Part shown: positions 1 through 8,436 of the stretch, piece by piece | Numbering within the stretch: the stretch's first letter is position 1 | How the letters are laid out: the number at the start of each line of letters is the position of its first letter | Assembly (NCBI GenBank): GCA_919901855.1 | Contig: CAKKQC010000012.1 | Span: forward strand, 99,035-163,034 | Length of the DNA: 64,000 nucleotides | Direction: 5' to 3' | Source of the DNA: a bacterium | GTDB taxonomy: Bacteria; Oederibacteriota; CAKKQC01 | Translations under genes and position numbers: made by a program | Notes under the pieces: generated by a model | Seen by the model: the letters and a program-made list of their open reading frames with translations, nothing else | Databases searched by the model: none | What the model was told of the DNA's origin: nothing

Positions 1-378
1 GGCCGGCTGGTCATGATCGAGCCCGCGCACACGCCGCTGGGGTTCGTGCTCTACCGCGCGTTCTCGCCCGAACCGTACGACCCGCGCGCGGACTGGGGAT
101 TTCCCGCCGGCGGGCGGCTGACGAGCGCCAACGTGCCCCAGGCGTGGATCGTCTTCGTCCGGGACCGCGATCGCTTCGAGCGGGAGTTCCCCGGCTGGCG
201 GGTCCGCTCGCTGCGCCGTCACACGGCGTTCCTCTTCGTCCTCGCTGGGGGATTCCGGTACTGCGGGGTCGCGCCGGGGTGGAGCTTCGGGCTCTTCGCG
301 GGACTCGAGTGGCTGCTCGCCCCCGCGATGCCGCTGCTCGCGGGACAGATGACGGTAACGCTTGAGAAGGCGTTATGA
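1..378 (+). CDS. SAM-dependent methyltransferase, C-terminal part (5' end outside window)
   Basis: The frame is open from the first base, so the gene begins upstream; the ATG at 13 is internal. The visible 125 residues read RLVMIEPAHTPLG near the start, followed by a hydrophobic segment and a short beta-rich tail. This is the usual ending of class I SAM-dependent methyltransferases of the type-11 group, where a strand followed by an acidic residue and Pro closes the Rossmann core. The SAM-binding glycine motif is not in view, so the substrate cannot be inferred. The gene lies 10 bases ahead of cdaA. Confidence 0.55.
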   Translation, partial: GRLVMIEPAHTPLGFVLYRAFSPEPYDPRADWGFPAGGRLTSANVPQAWIVFVRDRDRFEREFPGWRVRSLRRHTAFLFVLAGGFRYCGVAPGWSFGLFAGLEWLLAPAMPLLAGQMTVTLEKAL

Positions 379-388
379 TGGACGCACG

Positions 389-1222
389 ATGCCACTGACG
401 GGAACGATTCCGGCCGCCGAGACCACCGGGTTGTGGGACCGCCTCGTCGGGCTCGTCGCGAACTTCGGGTGGCGCGACACCGTCGACATCGCGGTCGTGG
501 CCATCGCCGTGACCTACCTCCTGCGCGCGATCCGGGACACGCGCGCGTTCCAGATGATTCGCGGGCTCGTGATCCTGTTCGCGGCCGCCGCCGTGTGCAA
601 GTATTTCGCCCTCGCGACGACGGTCTGGCTCATCAGCGCGCTTGCCATCCTGTGGGCCATCGCGCTCATCGTCGTCCTCCAGCCCGAGCTCCGGCGGCTC
701 ATCTCCTCGCTGGGGGAACAGAAGATCCTGAAGTCGTTCTTCCCCACGGCGTCCGCGGCCGTCTACCACGAGATCGCGGAAGCCTCGGAGATGATGGGCC
801 GGCAGGGCTGGGGCGGGCTGATCGTGGTCGAGCGCGAGACGAGCCTCGCCGGGTTCGCGGAGTCGGGGACGAAGATCGACGCGGACGCGAAGGCGGAACT
901 CCTGGCCGCGATCTTCACCCCGGGCTCGCCCCTGCACGACGGGGCCGTGATCATCCGGGACGGCCGAATCTACGCCGCCGCCTGCATGCTCCCGCTCTCG
1001 GAGTCGCGGACGAAGGCCCAGTCGCTCGGGATGCGGCACCGGGCGGCGCTCGGGATCACGGAGGAGACCGACGCGCTGGCCGTCATCGTGTCGGAGGAAC
1101 AGCGGCGGACCTCGCTGGCCATGGACGGCCAGCTCACGCCGCCGCTCGAGCAGGAGACGCTCGAGGAACTCCTGACCCTGCACGGACAGGGCGCCGCGGC
1201 GGAGCCGAAGGCGCCGTCGTGA
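389..1222 (+). CDS. cdaA: Diadenylate cyclase CdaA (c-di-AMP synthase)
   Basis: Makes cyclic di-AMP from two ATP at the inner face of the membrane. About 277 residues. The N-terminal third holds three hydrophobic segments, followed by the DAC domain with the two signature motifs: DGA at about residues 184-186 and RHR at about 216-218. The in-frame ATG at 362 is possible, but a TATGAT box at 374-379 lies 9 bases before the ATG at 389, which favours the later start and a near-leaderless transcript. The stop overlaps the GTG of the YbbR gene, the regulator normally paired with CdaA. Confidence 0.95.
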   Translation: MPLTGTIPAAETTGLWDRLVGLVANFGWRDTVDIAVVAIAVTYLLRAIRDTRAFQMIRGLVILFAAAAVCKYFALATTVWLISALAILWAIALIVVLQPELRRLISSLGEQKILKSFFPTASAAVYHEIAEASEMMGRQGWGGLIVVERETSLAGFAESGTKIDADAKAELLAAIFTPGSPLHDGAVIIRDGRIYAAACMLPLSESRTKAQSLGMRHRAALGITEETDALAVIVSEEQRRTSLAMDGQLTPPLEQETLEELLTLHGQGAAAEPKAPS

Positions 1223-1626
1223 ACCGCTGGACGCGCGGCCTCCTGGCGGACTGGCAGCTCAAGCTGCTGGGTGTCGCGATCGCGGTCGCCCTCTGGGCCT
1301 ACGTCCACAGCCTCCAGTCGCTGGAGCTCACGTTGAGCGTGCCGCTCGAGCTCCGGAACATGCCGCGCGCCACGCGGCTCGCGCGTCGCCCGCCCGCCAC
1401 CGTCGAGGTGCGGCTGGAGGCGCGCTGGGACGTGATTCCGCGGCTCGCGCCCCGGTCCATCCGGGCGGTCGTGGACCTGACGAACCGGGTGACCGGGCGG
1501 TACGTGACGATCCCGCTCACCTCCGACCACATCACGCGGCCCGCGGGGGTGGAGGTCCTGAGCATCAACCCCAGCCAGCTCAACCTCGAGTTCGAGTCCG
1601 CGGGTCGCCGCGAGGAGAACCGATGA
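1219..1626 (+). CDS. ybbR: YbbR-domain protein, likely CdaA regulator
   Basis: A 135-residue protein with one N-terminal membrane anchor (LLGVAIAVALWAYVHS) followed by a single extracytoplasmic YbbR-type repeat. Homologues (CdaR) have several YbbR repeats and modulate CdaA; this copy has only one. The GTG start at 1219 overlaps the cdaA stop and the TGA overlaps the pdxJ ATG, so the three genes are translationally coupled. The function is inferred from family and position. Confidence 0.8.
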   Translation: MNRWTRGLLADWQLKLLGVAIAVALWAYVHSLQSLELTLSVPLELRNMPRATRLARRPPATVEVRLEARWDVIPRLAPRSIRAVVDLTNRVTGRYVTIPLTSDHITRPAGVEVLSINPSQLNLEFESAGRREENR

Positions 1627-2333
1627 AGCTGTCCGTCAACATCGATCACATCGCCACCCTGCGCCAGGCCCGGCACGGGCGCGACCCCGACCCCGTCGCG
1701 GCGGCCATCCTGGCCGAGCTCGCCGGTGCCCACGGCATCACCGTGCACCTGCGCGGCGACCGCCGGCACATCCAGGAGCGCGACCTCTACCTCCTGCGCG
1801 AGACCGTGCGGGGCCGGCTCAACGTCGAGGCGGCGATGACCCCCGACGCGCTCAAGGTGCTCCGGGAGGTCAAGCCGGACCAGGTCACGCTAGTGCCCGA
1901 GCGCGACGACGAGGTGACGACCGAGGGCGGGCTCGACCTCGTGGCGCGCCGCGCGGAGGCGGCCGAGTACCTGGCCCTGTATCGCGAGGCGGGGATATCG
2001 GTCTCGCTCTTCATCAACCCGGACCCGGCCACGCTCAAGGTCGCGGCGAAGCTCAAGCCCGACGTCGTCGAGCTGAACACGCTCGAATTCGGGAAGGTTA
2101 CGGGCCATCCGGAGAGATCGCCCGAGTTGACGCGAGTGGGGGAGGCGGCCCGGATTGCGGGGAAGGCCGGGATTGACGTGCACGCCGGCCACGACATCAA
2201 CTACCGCAACGCCGCCGCGCTGAAGGCTTGCCCCCTGGTCGTCGAGGCGTCGATCGGGCACGCGATCGTGGCGCGCGCGGCGCTCGTGGGGCTGGAGCGC
2301 GCCGTCCGCGAGATGCTGGAGCTGATCCGGTGA
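1623..2333 (+). CDS. pdxJ: Pyridoxine 5'-phosphate synthase PdxJ
   Basis: Condenses 1-deoxy-D-xylulose 5-phosphate with 3-amino-1-hydroxyacetone 1-phosphate in the DXP-dependent vitamin B6 pathway. The 236 residues match the normal family length. Recognisable motifs are VNIDHIATLRQAR at the start, HLRGDRRHIQ near residue 42, a LFINPDP segment and HAGHDINY in the C-terminal third, as expected for this TIM barrel. The ATG overlaps the ybbR stop, and the next gene begins with a GTG overlapping its TGA. Confidence 0.97.
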   Translation: MKLSVNIDHIATLRQARHGRDPDPVAAAILAELAGAHGITVHLRGDRRHIQERDLYLLRETVRGRLNVEAAMTPDALKVLREVKPDQVTLVPERDDEVTTEGGLDLVARRAEAAEYLALYREAGISVSLFINPDPATLKVAAKLKPDVVELNTLEFGKVTGHPERSPELTRVGEAARIAGKAGIDVHAGHDINYRNAAALKACPLVVEASIGHAIVARAALVGLERAVREMLELIR

Positions 2334-2650
2334 AGACCCTCGTCTATCTCGCGATCCTGGGCGCCCTCGCGTACGGCACGTTTGCGATGATGGTCTCCTT
2401 TTCCGGGGGCGCGAAGGGGCCGATGAACCCCGCCACTCAGCTCGCGAAGGGCCGGACCGCGGTCGACGCCGCCAAGCGCGTGACGAGCAGGGAAGTCGTG
2501 GACTCCGTGCAACGCGCGGTCAACGGCTTCCGCGACGCCGAGGGGCGGTTCCCATCCAGCCTCCAGGAGCTCGTGGAGAAGAAGTACATCGAGGCGGTCC
2601 CGGGCGGCGTCACGTACGATCCGGCCACGGGGACGGTGTCCGCGGGGTGA
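2330..2650 (+). CDS. Small membrane-anchored pseudopilin-like protein
   Basis: About 106 residues starting with a GTG that overlaps the pdxJ stop. An N-terminal hydrophobic helix is followed by a soluble part with FPSSLQELVEKKYI and YDPATGTVSAG. This ending resembles the C-terminal region of type II secretion / type IV pilin G-like proteins, where a short helix is followed by a loop of the kind YDP-x-TG. The canonical prepilin cleavage motif is not evident, so it may be a stand-alone anchored relative. No specific partner is visible. Confidence 0.55.
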   Translation: MKTLVYLAILGALAYGTFAMMVSFSGGAKGPMNPATQLAKGRTAVDAAKRVTSREVVDSVQRAVNGFRDAEGRFPSSLQELVEKKYIEAVPGGVTYDPATGTVSAG

Positions 2651-3162
2651 AGCCCCGGCAGGCGCGGCATCCGGAAAGCGAGGTCGCCGCGCGCTGGTCC
2701 GCGATGCGCATGATCGAGCGCCGGCCGCACGCCGTGCGCGAGGTCGTGACCAAGCTCACGCGCAAGGGCTACGAACCCCCGGCCATCGAAGCCGCGGTGG
2801 AGCGGCTCAAGGAGCAGGGCCTCCTGGACGACGAGAAGTTCGCGGCCGCGTTCGTGCGCTCCCGGATCGCGCGCAAGCCGACCGGCCGCCGGCTGATCTC
2901 GATGCAGTTGACGGCGCACGGCGTGGACCGGGCGGTCGCCGCGGCCGCCACCGCGGGGGCGGCGACGGGGGAGGCCGAACGGGCCGTGGATGCGGCCCGC
3001 CGGTACCTGCGCCGGAAGCCGTTCAAGTACGCGGGTCAGCGTAACCTCGATGCGGCCAAGGAGCGCTCCCGGCTCATCGGCTGGCTCCTCCGCCAGGGCT
3101 TCGACTCCGACGCCGCCCGCAAGGCCCTCGCCATCGCGGGCGTGCCGGAGGAGGAGGATTGA
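2647..3162 (+). CDS. recX: Regulatory protein RecX
   Basis: A 171-residue protein of RecX length and character: three-helix repeats rich in Arg and Lys, with the typical YEPPAIEAAVERLKEQGLLDD segment in the first repeat and RLIGWLLRQGFDSDAARKA in the last. RecX family members modulate RecA filaments. The start is a GTG overlapping the preceding stop. recA is not in this window. The gene sits close before alaS (separated by a small convergent gene), a neighbourhood known in other bacteria. Confidence 0.85.
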   Translation: MKPRQARHPESEVAARWSAMRMIERRPHAVREVVTKLTRKGYEPPAIEAAVERLKEQGLLDDEKFAAAFVRSRIARKPTGRRLISMQLTAHGVDRAVAAAATAGAATGEAERAVDAARRYLRRKPFKYAGQRNLDAAKERSRLIGWLLRQGFDSDAARKALAIAGVPEEED

Positions 3163-3171
3163 AGCCCGGAC

Positions 3172-3534
3172 TCAGAAAAGGTTGAAGGGAGCGGGGATGA
3201 GGGTACGGTTGACCGGGTCGACGGCGAGTCCGGTTTCCTCGAGCACGGTCAACCCGAGCAGAACCATGTCACCAGCCTCGCCGAACATTACTGTCGCGGG
3301 CCTCGACCGTCCCTCGACCGTCACCCACGCGAATCCGATGGGCCGGTCCGTCGTCCGGCCGTCCGCCATCCGGACTTGGACGCTTCCCTCTGGTTTGACC
3401 CCGGCGCGCTTCAGCACGTCACCGGGGATCATGGTGAGCGTCGCGCCGGTGTCCGCGAGGGCTTCCACCCGCTGCGGCACGGCTCCGTTCGACCCAAGAG
3501 CCTTAATCTCGATACTGACTCGCACCTCACCCAT
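3172..3534 (-). CDS. Retropepsin-like aspartic protease (clan AA)
   Basis: A 120-residue single-domain protein on the minus strand. It carries the active-site motif ADTGAT near residue 28 and the closing LLGLTVLEETGLAVD near residue 92, the arrangement of bacterial retropepsin-like proteases, which act as homodimers. There is no signal peptide, so it is probably cytoplasmic. On the minus strand a TAGACT box (complement of 3541-3546) lies exactly 6 bases before the ATG, predicting a leaderless mRNA. It separates recX from alaS. The substrate is unknown. Confidence 0.75.
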   Translation of the reverse strand: MGEVRVSIEIKALGSNGAVPQRVEALADTGATLTMIPGDVLKRAGVKPEGSVQVRMADGRTTDRPIGFAWVTVEGRSRPATVMFGEAGDMVLLGLTVLEETGLAVDPVNRTLIPAPFNLF

Positions 3535-3540
3535 GAGTTG

Positions 3541-3546
3541 AGTCTA
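3541..3546 (-). promoter_or_regulatory. -10 box of the retropepsin-like gene
   Basis: Reads TAGACT on the minus strand, 6 bases before the start codon. The same spacing recurs at many other genes in this window. Confidence 0.45.
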
Positions 3547-3603
3547 CCACCGCCCCGGCCCTTCGTGAGATCGCCTGCGTTCCGCTATGATGGATTCACT
3601 CCC

Positions 3604-6285
3604 ATGACCAGCACGGAACTGCGGGAAACGTATCTCAAGTTCTTCGAGGGCCGGGGGCACCGCCGGGTGCCCTCGGACTCGTTCATCCCCTCGAACGATC
3701 CCACGCTCCTGTTCACGAGCGCGGGGATGGTTCAGTTCAAGCCCTACTACGTCGCGAAGGAGAAGCCGTTCTCGACCGCGACTTCGGCCCAGCGGTGCCT
3801 GCGGACGAACGACATCGACCAGGTTGGGACCACGAACCGGCACCTGACGTTCTTCGAGATGCTCGGGAACTTCTCCTTCGGGGACTATTTCAAGGAAGGG
3901 GCGATCGAGTTCTCCTGGGAGTTCCTGACGAAGGTGCTCAAGCTCGATCCGAAACTCCTCTATATGAGCGTCTACGAGAAGGACGACGAGGCGGAGGCCA
4001 TCTGGCGGAAACTCGTGCCCGATGTGCGGATCGTCCGGTTCGGGAACGAGGACAACTACTGGCCGGCGGGGTCCGTGCTCGACACATGGGCGGGGCCCAA
4101 CGGCCCGTGCTCCGAGATCTACTACGACTTCGGGGCGCGGCACTGCGCCACCCCGGCCAGCCCGTGCGACCGTCCCGGGGCCCACGAGTGCGACCGGTGG
4201 ATCGAGATCTGGAACCTCGTCTTCCCGCAGTTCATGCGCTCGACGGCGACCGGCGAGAACCCGCCGATGGCCAAGCCCGGGATCGACACGGGGATGGGGC
4301 TGGAGCGGATCCTGACCGCCGTGCAGGGGAAGGACAGCCTCTTCGAGACCGACCTCTTCGAACCGTTGGTAGCCGCGTCCCGGGCCTCGATGAAATCGAG
4401 GACCGGCGAGGAGGCGAAAGAGGTCGTGCGCGCGCGCCGGATCGTGGCCGACCACGTCCGCGCCTCGACCTTCCTCGTTTCCGACGGCGTCATCCCGAGC
4501 AACGAGGGCCGCGGGTACATCCTGCGGCGGCTGATCCGGCGCGCCGTGCGCCAGACCGCCCTCTTCGGCGAGGCGTTCCCGGTCGTCTCCTCGCTCGTGC
4601 CCGTCGTCGTGAAGGTCATGGGGCCTGCGTACCCCGAGATCGCGGAACGGGAACGGGCCATCGCGGACACGATCCTGATCGAGGAGAAGCGGTTCATCGA
4701 GACCCTGCATCACGGCCTCGGCGAGCTCGAGAAGGAGCGCTCTGCCGCGGGGGGGAAGCCGCTCTCGGGTCTGCGCGCCTTCCGCCTCTACGACACCTTC
4801 GGGTTCCCCAAGGAGCTGACCGAGGACATCTGGGTGCGCGAGATGAAGCTTGCGCTGGCCCCCAAGTTCGCGGCCGAGTACCAGGAGGCGATGCAGGAAC
4901 AACAGGAGCGGGCCCGGGCGGCGTGGAAGGGGTCGGGCGCGCGTGCGCTCGGCGACCTCTACCACGCGCTTTCGCAGGAACTCCCCCCGACCGTGTTCAC
5001 CGGGTATGAAGAGCTGGCCGGGCCGGCCCTCGTTCTCGCGATCGTCCAGCTCGGCGGCGAGGGCGGCCGCGAGGGAGTCCGGGCGAAGACGGCCGAGACG
5101 GGCGAGACCGTGGACGTCGTGCTGAACACGACCCCCCTCTACGCCGAATCCGGCGGCCAGGTCGCGGACCGCGGGCGGCTCGTCTGGGATGGCGGCGAGG
5201 GCGAGGTCGTCGACGTCCAGAAGCCGCTCGGCAGCGTCGTCGTGCACACCGTGTACGTCGCGAAGGGCCGGCTCGCCGAGGGCGCGACCGTCGAGGCGCA
5301 GGTGGATCAGGCGCGGCGGCTCGCGACCGCGCGGCACCACACCGCCACGCACCTCCTCCATGCGGCGCTGCGCGCGCACGTGGGGAAGGGCGCCACGCAG
5401 GCGGGGTCGCTGGTCGCCCCCGACCGGTTCCGGTTCGATTTCATGAGCCAGAAGGCGGTCGAGGCGGGGGTGTTGCGGGCCATCGAGGACGAGGTGAACG
5501 CGCGCGTGCTCGAGAGCCGGGCGGTCGTGACCACGGTCCTCAGCCTCAAGGAGGCCAAGGAGCGCGGGGCCATGATGCTCTTCGGCGAGAAGTACGGTGA
5601 CAAAGTACGGCTGGTCGAGATACCGGAGGTGTCCCGCGAGCTCTGCGGCGGCACCCACGTGGCTTCGACCTCCGTGATCGGCCCGTTCGTGATCACGGAC
5701 GAGTCGTCGGTCGCCTCCGGGGTGCGGCGCATCGAGGGGCTCGCCGGGGGCCCCGCGATCGCGGCCCTGCGGGAGCGGCGCGACGCGGTCGAGCGGGCGG
5801 CGGCGCTGCTGCGGTGCGCGCCCCGTGACCTCGAGGTTCGGCTGGGGAAGCTCCTCGAGGAGCGCCGCGAGCTCGAGCAGGCCCTCCAGAATGCGCGCCG
5901 GGAGAAGGCGGCGAAGGGTCTCACCGCCCAGATGTCCACGGTCGCCGAGATCGGCGGGGTCAAGGTCCTGATGACCGAAGCCGAGGTCGAGCAGCCGGCG
6001 GCGCTCCGCGAGCTCGCGGACCGGGCGCTCGACGGCCTCAAGGAGGGCGTCGTGCTCCTGGGCGCCCGCGGCGAGGGCAAGTGCCACCTCCTCGTCCGCG
6101 TCAGCGGCGAGCTGTCGAAGCGCGTGCCGGCGTCCGAGATCGTGAAGGCCGCCGCGGCCGCCGTGGGCGGCTCCGGTGGCGGCAAGGCCGAAATGGCGCA
6201 GGCGGGCGGCAAGGAGCCCGAGAAACTTCCGGAGGCGTTCGCGCGTGCCAGGGAATTCCTCGAAAGCAGGCTCGGCCGTTCCTGA
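3604..6285 (+). CDS. alaS: Alanyl-tRNA synthetase
   Basis: Charges tRNA-Ala and edits mischarged Ser/Gly. About 893 residues, full family length. The start MTSTELRETYLKFFEGRGH is the canonical N-terminus; in-frame codons upstream are ignored. The catalytic core covers the first half, followed by the editing domain with the zinc-binding motifs HTATH near residue 580 and CGGTHV near residue 682. The C-terminal DHHA1 domain ends in the Gly-rich GGSGGGKAEMAQAGG. A TATGAT box at 3586-3591 lies 12 bases before the ATG. The 3' end overlaps xerD. Confidence 0.97.
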   Translation: MTSTELRETYLKFFEGRGHRRVPSDSFIPSNDPTLLFTSAGMVQFKPYYVAKEKPFSTATSAQRCLRTNDIDQVGTTNRHLTFFEMLGNFSFGDYFKEGAIEFSWEFLTKVLKLDPKLLYMSVYEKDDEAEAIWRKLVPDVRIVRFGNEDNYWPAGSVLDTWAGPNGPCSEIYYDFGARHCATPASPCDRPGAHECDRWIEIWNLVFPQFMRSTATGENPPMAKPGIDTGMGLERILTAVQGKDSLFETDLFEPLVAASRASMKSRTGEEAKEVVRARRIVADHVRASTFLVSDGVIPSNEGRGYILRRLIRRAVRQTALFGEAFPVVSSLVPVVVKVMGPAYPEIAERERAIADTILIEEKRFIETLHHGLGELEKERSAAGGKPLSGLRAFRLYDTFGFPKELTEDIWVREMKLALAPKFAAEYQEAMQEQQERARAAWKGSGARALGDLYHALSQELPPTVFTGYEELAGPALVLAIVQLGGEGGREGVRAKTAETGETVDVVLNTTPLYAESGGQVADRGRLVWDGGEGEVVDVQKPLGSVVVHTVYVAKGRLAEGATVEAQVDQARRLATARHHTATHLLHAALRAHVGKGATQAGSLVAPDRFRFDFMSQKAVEAGVLRAIEDEVNARVLESRAVVTTVLSLKEAKERGAMMLFGEKYGDKVRLVEIPEVSRELCGGTHVASTSVIGPFVITDESSVASGVRRIEGLAGGPAIAALRERRDAVERAAALLRCAPRDLEVRLGKLLEERRELEQALQNARREKAAKGLTAQMSTVAEIGGVKVLMTEAEVEQPAALRELADRALDGLKEGVVLLGARGEGKCHLLVRVSGELSKRVPASEIVKAAAAAVGGSGGGKAEMAQAGGKEPEKLPEAFARAREFLESRLGRS

Positions 6286-7207
6286 CGGCCGCGCGGCTGT
6301 CCCCGAAACGCGTCCTCGCGTCCAGGATCTGCTCGACCGGTACACACTCTTCCTCGCCACCGAACGCGGCGCCGCGCTCAACACCCGGCTCGCGTACCTG
6401 CGCGATCTCCGCACCTATCTGGCGCGGCTCGACGAGTGGAAGGTCGCGCCCCGGGACGCGACCCCCGACACGGTCCAGAGCTACCTCGGCTGGATGCAGA
6501 CCGAGCGGTACCGCCGGTCGAGCATCATGCGCGCGGTCGCGTCCGTCCGGTCCTTCCACCGGTTCCTTCTTCAAGAAAAGGCTGCGGACCGGGACCCCAC
6601 CGCGCTCCTGACCTTCCCCAAGCCCGGTCGCCAGCTCCCGAACGTACTCACCCGCACCGAGGTCGCGCGCCTCCTGGAGCAGCCCAAGACGGAATCCCTG
6701 CTGGGGCTGCGCGACCGCGCGATGGTCGAGCTCCTGTACGCCAGCGGCCTCCGTGTTTCCGAACTCGTGGGGCTGAAGCGGGCGGACGTGAACCGCACCG
6801 AGGGCTGGGTCCGCGTGATCGGCAAGGGGTCGAAGGAGCGGCTCGTCCCCGTGGGAAAGGAGGCACTGACCTGGCTCGAGCGCTACCTCGAGCGCGCGCG
6901 GCCCGCCTTCGCGGCCAAGCGCCCCGACCGCGAGGAGGTCTTCCTCAACCGGCGTGGCGGCCGGCTCACGCGCGTGCGGGTTTGGATGATCATCCGCGAC
7001 TGCGCGCTGTCCGCGGGGCTGGCCAAGCGGCTCTACCCCCACGTCCTGCGCCACAGCTTCGCCACGCACCTGCTCGAGGGCGGGGCGTCGCTCCGCGACG
7101 TGCAGGAGATGCTCGGCCACGCGTCGCTCGCGACGACCCAGGTCTACACGCACGTGGACCGTCGCCGCCTCGCCCAGGTCTACCGCCAGTACCACCCCCG
7201 GGCGTGA
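6245..7207 (+). CDS. xerD: Tyrosine recombinase XerD
   Basis: Site-specific recombinase that resolves chromosome dimers at dif. The chosen GTG at 6245 is preceded by GGAGG and gives 320 residues, near the usual 300; it overlaps alaS by 41 bases. The N-terminal SAM-like core-binding domain is followed by a catalytic domain with all active residues: R170 (SGLRVSELVGL), K194 (GKGSKER), H266 and R269 (HVLRHSFATHLL), H292 (LGHAS) and Y301 (VYTH). The motif wording and the HPRA ending are closer to XerD than XerC. No dif site was identified. Confidence 0.9.
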   Translation: MPGNSSKAGSAVPDGRAAVPETRPRVQDLLDRYTLFLATERGAALNTRLAYLRDLRTYLARLDEWKVAPRDATPDTVQSYLGWMQTERYRRSSIMRAVASVRSFHRFLLQEKAADRDPTALLTFPKPGRQLPNVLTRTEVARLLEQPKTESLLGLRDRAMVELLYASGLRVSELVGLKRADVNRTEGWVRVIGKGSKERLVPVGKEALTWLERYLERARPAFAAKRPDREEVFLNRRGGRLTRVRVWMIIRDCALSAGLAKRLYPHVLRHSFATHLLEGGASLRDVQEMLGHASLATTQVYTHVDRRRLAQVYRQYHPRA

Positions 7208-7235
7208 TGAGGTTGGATAGCGGTATATTGTGACC

Positions 7236-7475
7236 ATGAAGACGCGATTGCTCGGTCGCATCAAGGTGGACCCGTCCGTGTGTCACGGGACGGCCTGCAT
7301 CAGTGGCACGCGGATTCCCGTGTCGGTTGTTCTGGACTGCATGGCGGAGGGGATGACGGAAGACGAGATCATCGACGAGTATCCGAGCCTCCGGCCGGAC
7401 GACCTCAAGGCCGCCATCGAGTACGGAGCCCAGCTGGCACGGGAAGAGATCAGGCCTCTCGTCAAGCAGAGGTAG
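7236..7475 (+). CDS. DUF433-family antitoxin
   Basis: A 79-residue DUF433 protein with the family pattern of a short strand, then GTRIPVSVVLDCMAEG and the helix ending DEIIDEYPSLRPDDLKAAI, a winged-helix-like DNA-binding fold. In this family the gene usually sits directly before a DUF5615 PIN-like toxin, as here, with a 6-base gap. A TATATT box at 7224-7229 is 6 bases from the ATG, so a leaderless start at 7236 is preferred over the GTG at 7230. Confidence 0.85.
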   Translation: MKTRLLGRIKVDPSVCHGTACISGTRIPVSVVLDCMAEGMTEDEIIDEYPSLRPDDLKAAIEYGAQLAREEIRPLVKQR

Positions 7476-7481
7476 GGCGCA

Positions 7482-7859
7482 GTGCGGTTCAAGCTCGACG
7501 AGCATATCCCCCGCAGGACGATTGCCCTCCTGCACTCGCATGGGCACTCGGGCCGAACGGTGATCGACCAGAACCTGAGGGGGGCGAGCGATGACCGGCT
7601 CCTGGATGTCTGCCGGAAGACCGGGGAGCTCATGATCACGGCCGATCTGGATTTCGCCAACATCCGGCAATACCCTCCGGGGTCCTATCCCGGGATCGTG
7701 ACGCTTCGGCTGAGACGCAACGGCGCGAAGAGCGTGCTGGCTGCGCTGGAGCGGTTGTTCTCCGCGATCCCGGCCAGGGATTTCTCGGGACGGCTCCTGA
7801 TCGTGACCGAGACGGCCGTCCGAATCCGGTCCGCGAGCGGTGGGCGCCGCGCAGGTTGA
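7482..7859 (+). CDS. DUF5615 PIN-like toxin
   Basis: A 125-residue protein starting with GTG: MRFKLDEHIPRR with the early acidic pair (DE), ASDDRLLDVCRK in the middle and ITADLDFANIRQYPP, the D-x-D-F pattern of DUF5615. These proteins are PIN-like predicted RNases and partner with DUF433, encoded immediately upstream. The role as the toxin of a type II pair is inferred from family and pairing. Confidence 0.85.
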   Translation: MRFKLDEHIPRRTIALLHSHGHSGRTVIDQNLRGASDDRLLDVCRKTGELMITADLDFANIRQYPPGSYPGIVTLRLRRNGAKSVLAALERLFSAIPARDFSGRLLIVTETAVRIRSASGGRRAG

Positions 7860-7971
7860 GTATGGGGCTTCCCATCCGAAGCCAAGCCCTGCGAGTGTCT
7901 GCGCCTCAGGACCGCTCCCGGTAGAATAGCCGCAGGCGTGGGGCGGTCGGCCCGCGCCAAGGGAGGGCACG

Positions 7972-8436
7972 ATGGGAAAGATTTCCGGATGGCGCGTCCT
8001 GCTCGGGGGGGTGTTCGCGGGGGCGATCCTGTTCCTGGGCGACGGGTTCCTGCACATGAAGCTCCTGGCGTCCATTGCCGACGGGCTCATCAAGGACGGG
8101 CTCCTGATCCCGCGGGACCAGTGGGGAGCGGGGGTCGCGGCGACCGCGGCCGCCGACGTGGCGACGGGGCTGCTCCTCGCCTGGCTCTACGCCGCGGTCC
8201 GGCCCCGGCTCGGACGGGGGCTCATGACTGCGATAATCGCCGGGCTCGCGGTGTGGATGCTCCTGTTCCTCCAGAACTGGCTGCCCCAGTTCGTCTGGTC
8301 GCCCCGCGCGCGCGTGTCGGCCCCGCTCGACGCCGTCGTGAACCTCGTGGTCTACCTCGTCGCGGCCTCGGCCGCGGCGTGGCTCTACAGCGAGGCCGAT
8401 GAAGGCTCCGGCACCGTTCGTCGCCGCGGCCGATAG
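7972..8436 (+). CDS. Four-helix membrane protein of unknown function
   Basis: A 154-residue protein with about four hydrophobic segments (residues ~8-25, ~55-75, ~85-105 and ~122-142) and a basic C-terminal tail. I do not recognise the family. It starts at an ATG with a GGGAGGG ribosome site; a TAGAAT box lies near 7921. The last 38 bases overlap the start of the M23 peptidase gene, so the two are probably cotranscribed. Confidence 0.55.
   Translation: MGKISGWRVLLGGVFAGAILFLGDGFLHMKLLASIADGLIKDGLLIPRDQWGAGVAATAAADVATGLLLAWLYAAVRPRLGRGLMTAIIAGLAVWMLLFLQNWLPQFVWSPRARVSAPLDAVVNLVVYLVAASAAAWLYSEADEGSGTVRRRGR

Noticed and set aside
13..378. ATG at 13 as a gene start
   Set aside because: The frame is open to the window edge and the residues before it (RLV) continue the strand of a methyltransferase core.
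389..1222. c-di-AMP from CdaA as the ligand of the PilZ permease
   Set aside because: PilZ domains with RxxxR and DxSxxG are known to bind c-di-GMP; co-location in one window gives no link between the two nucleotides.
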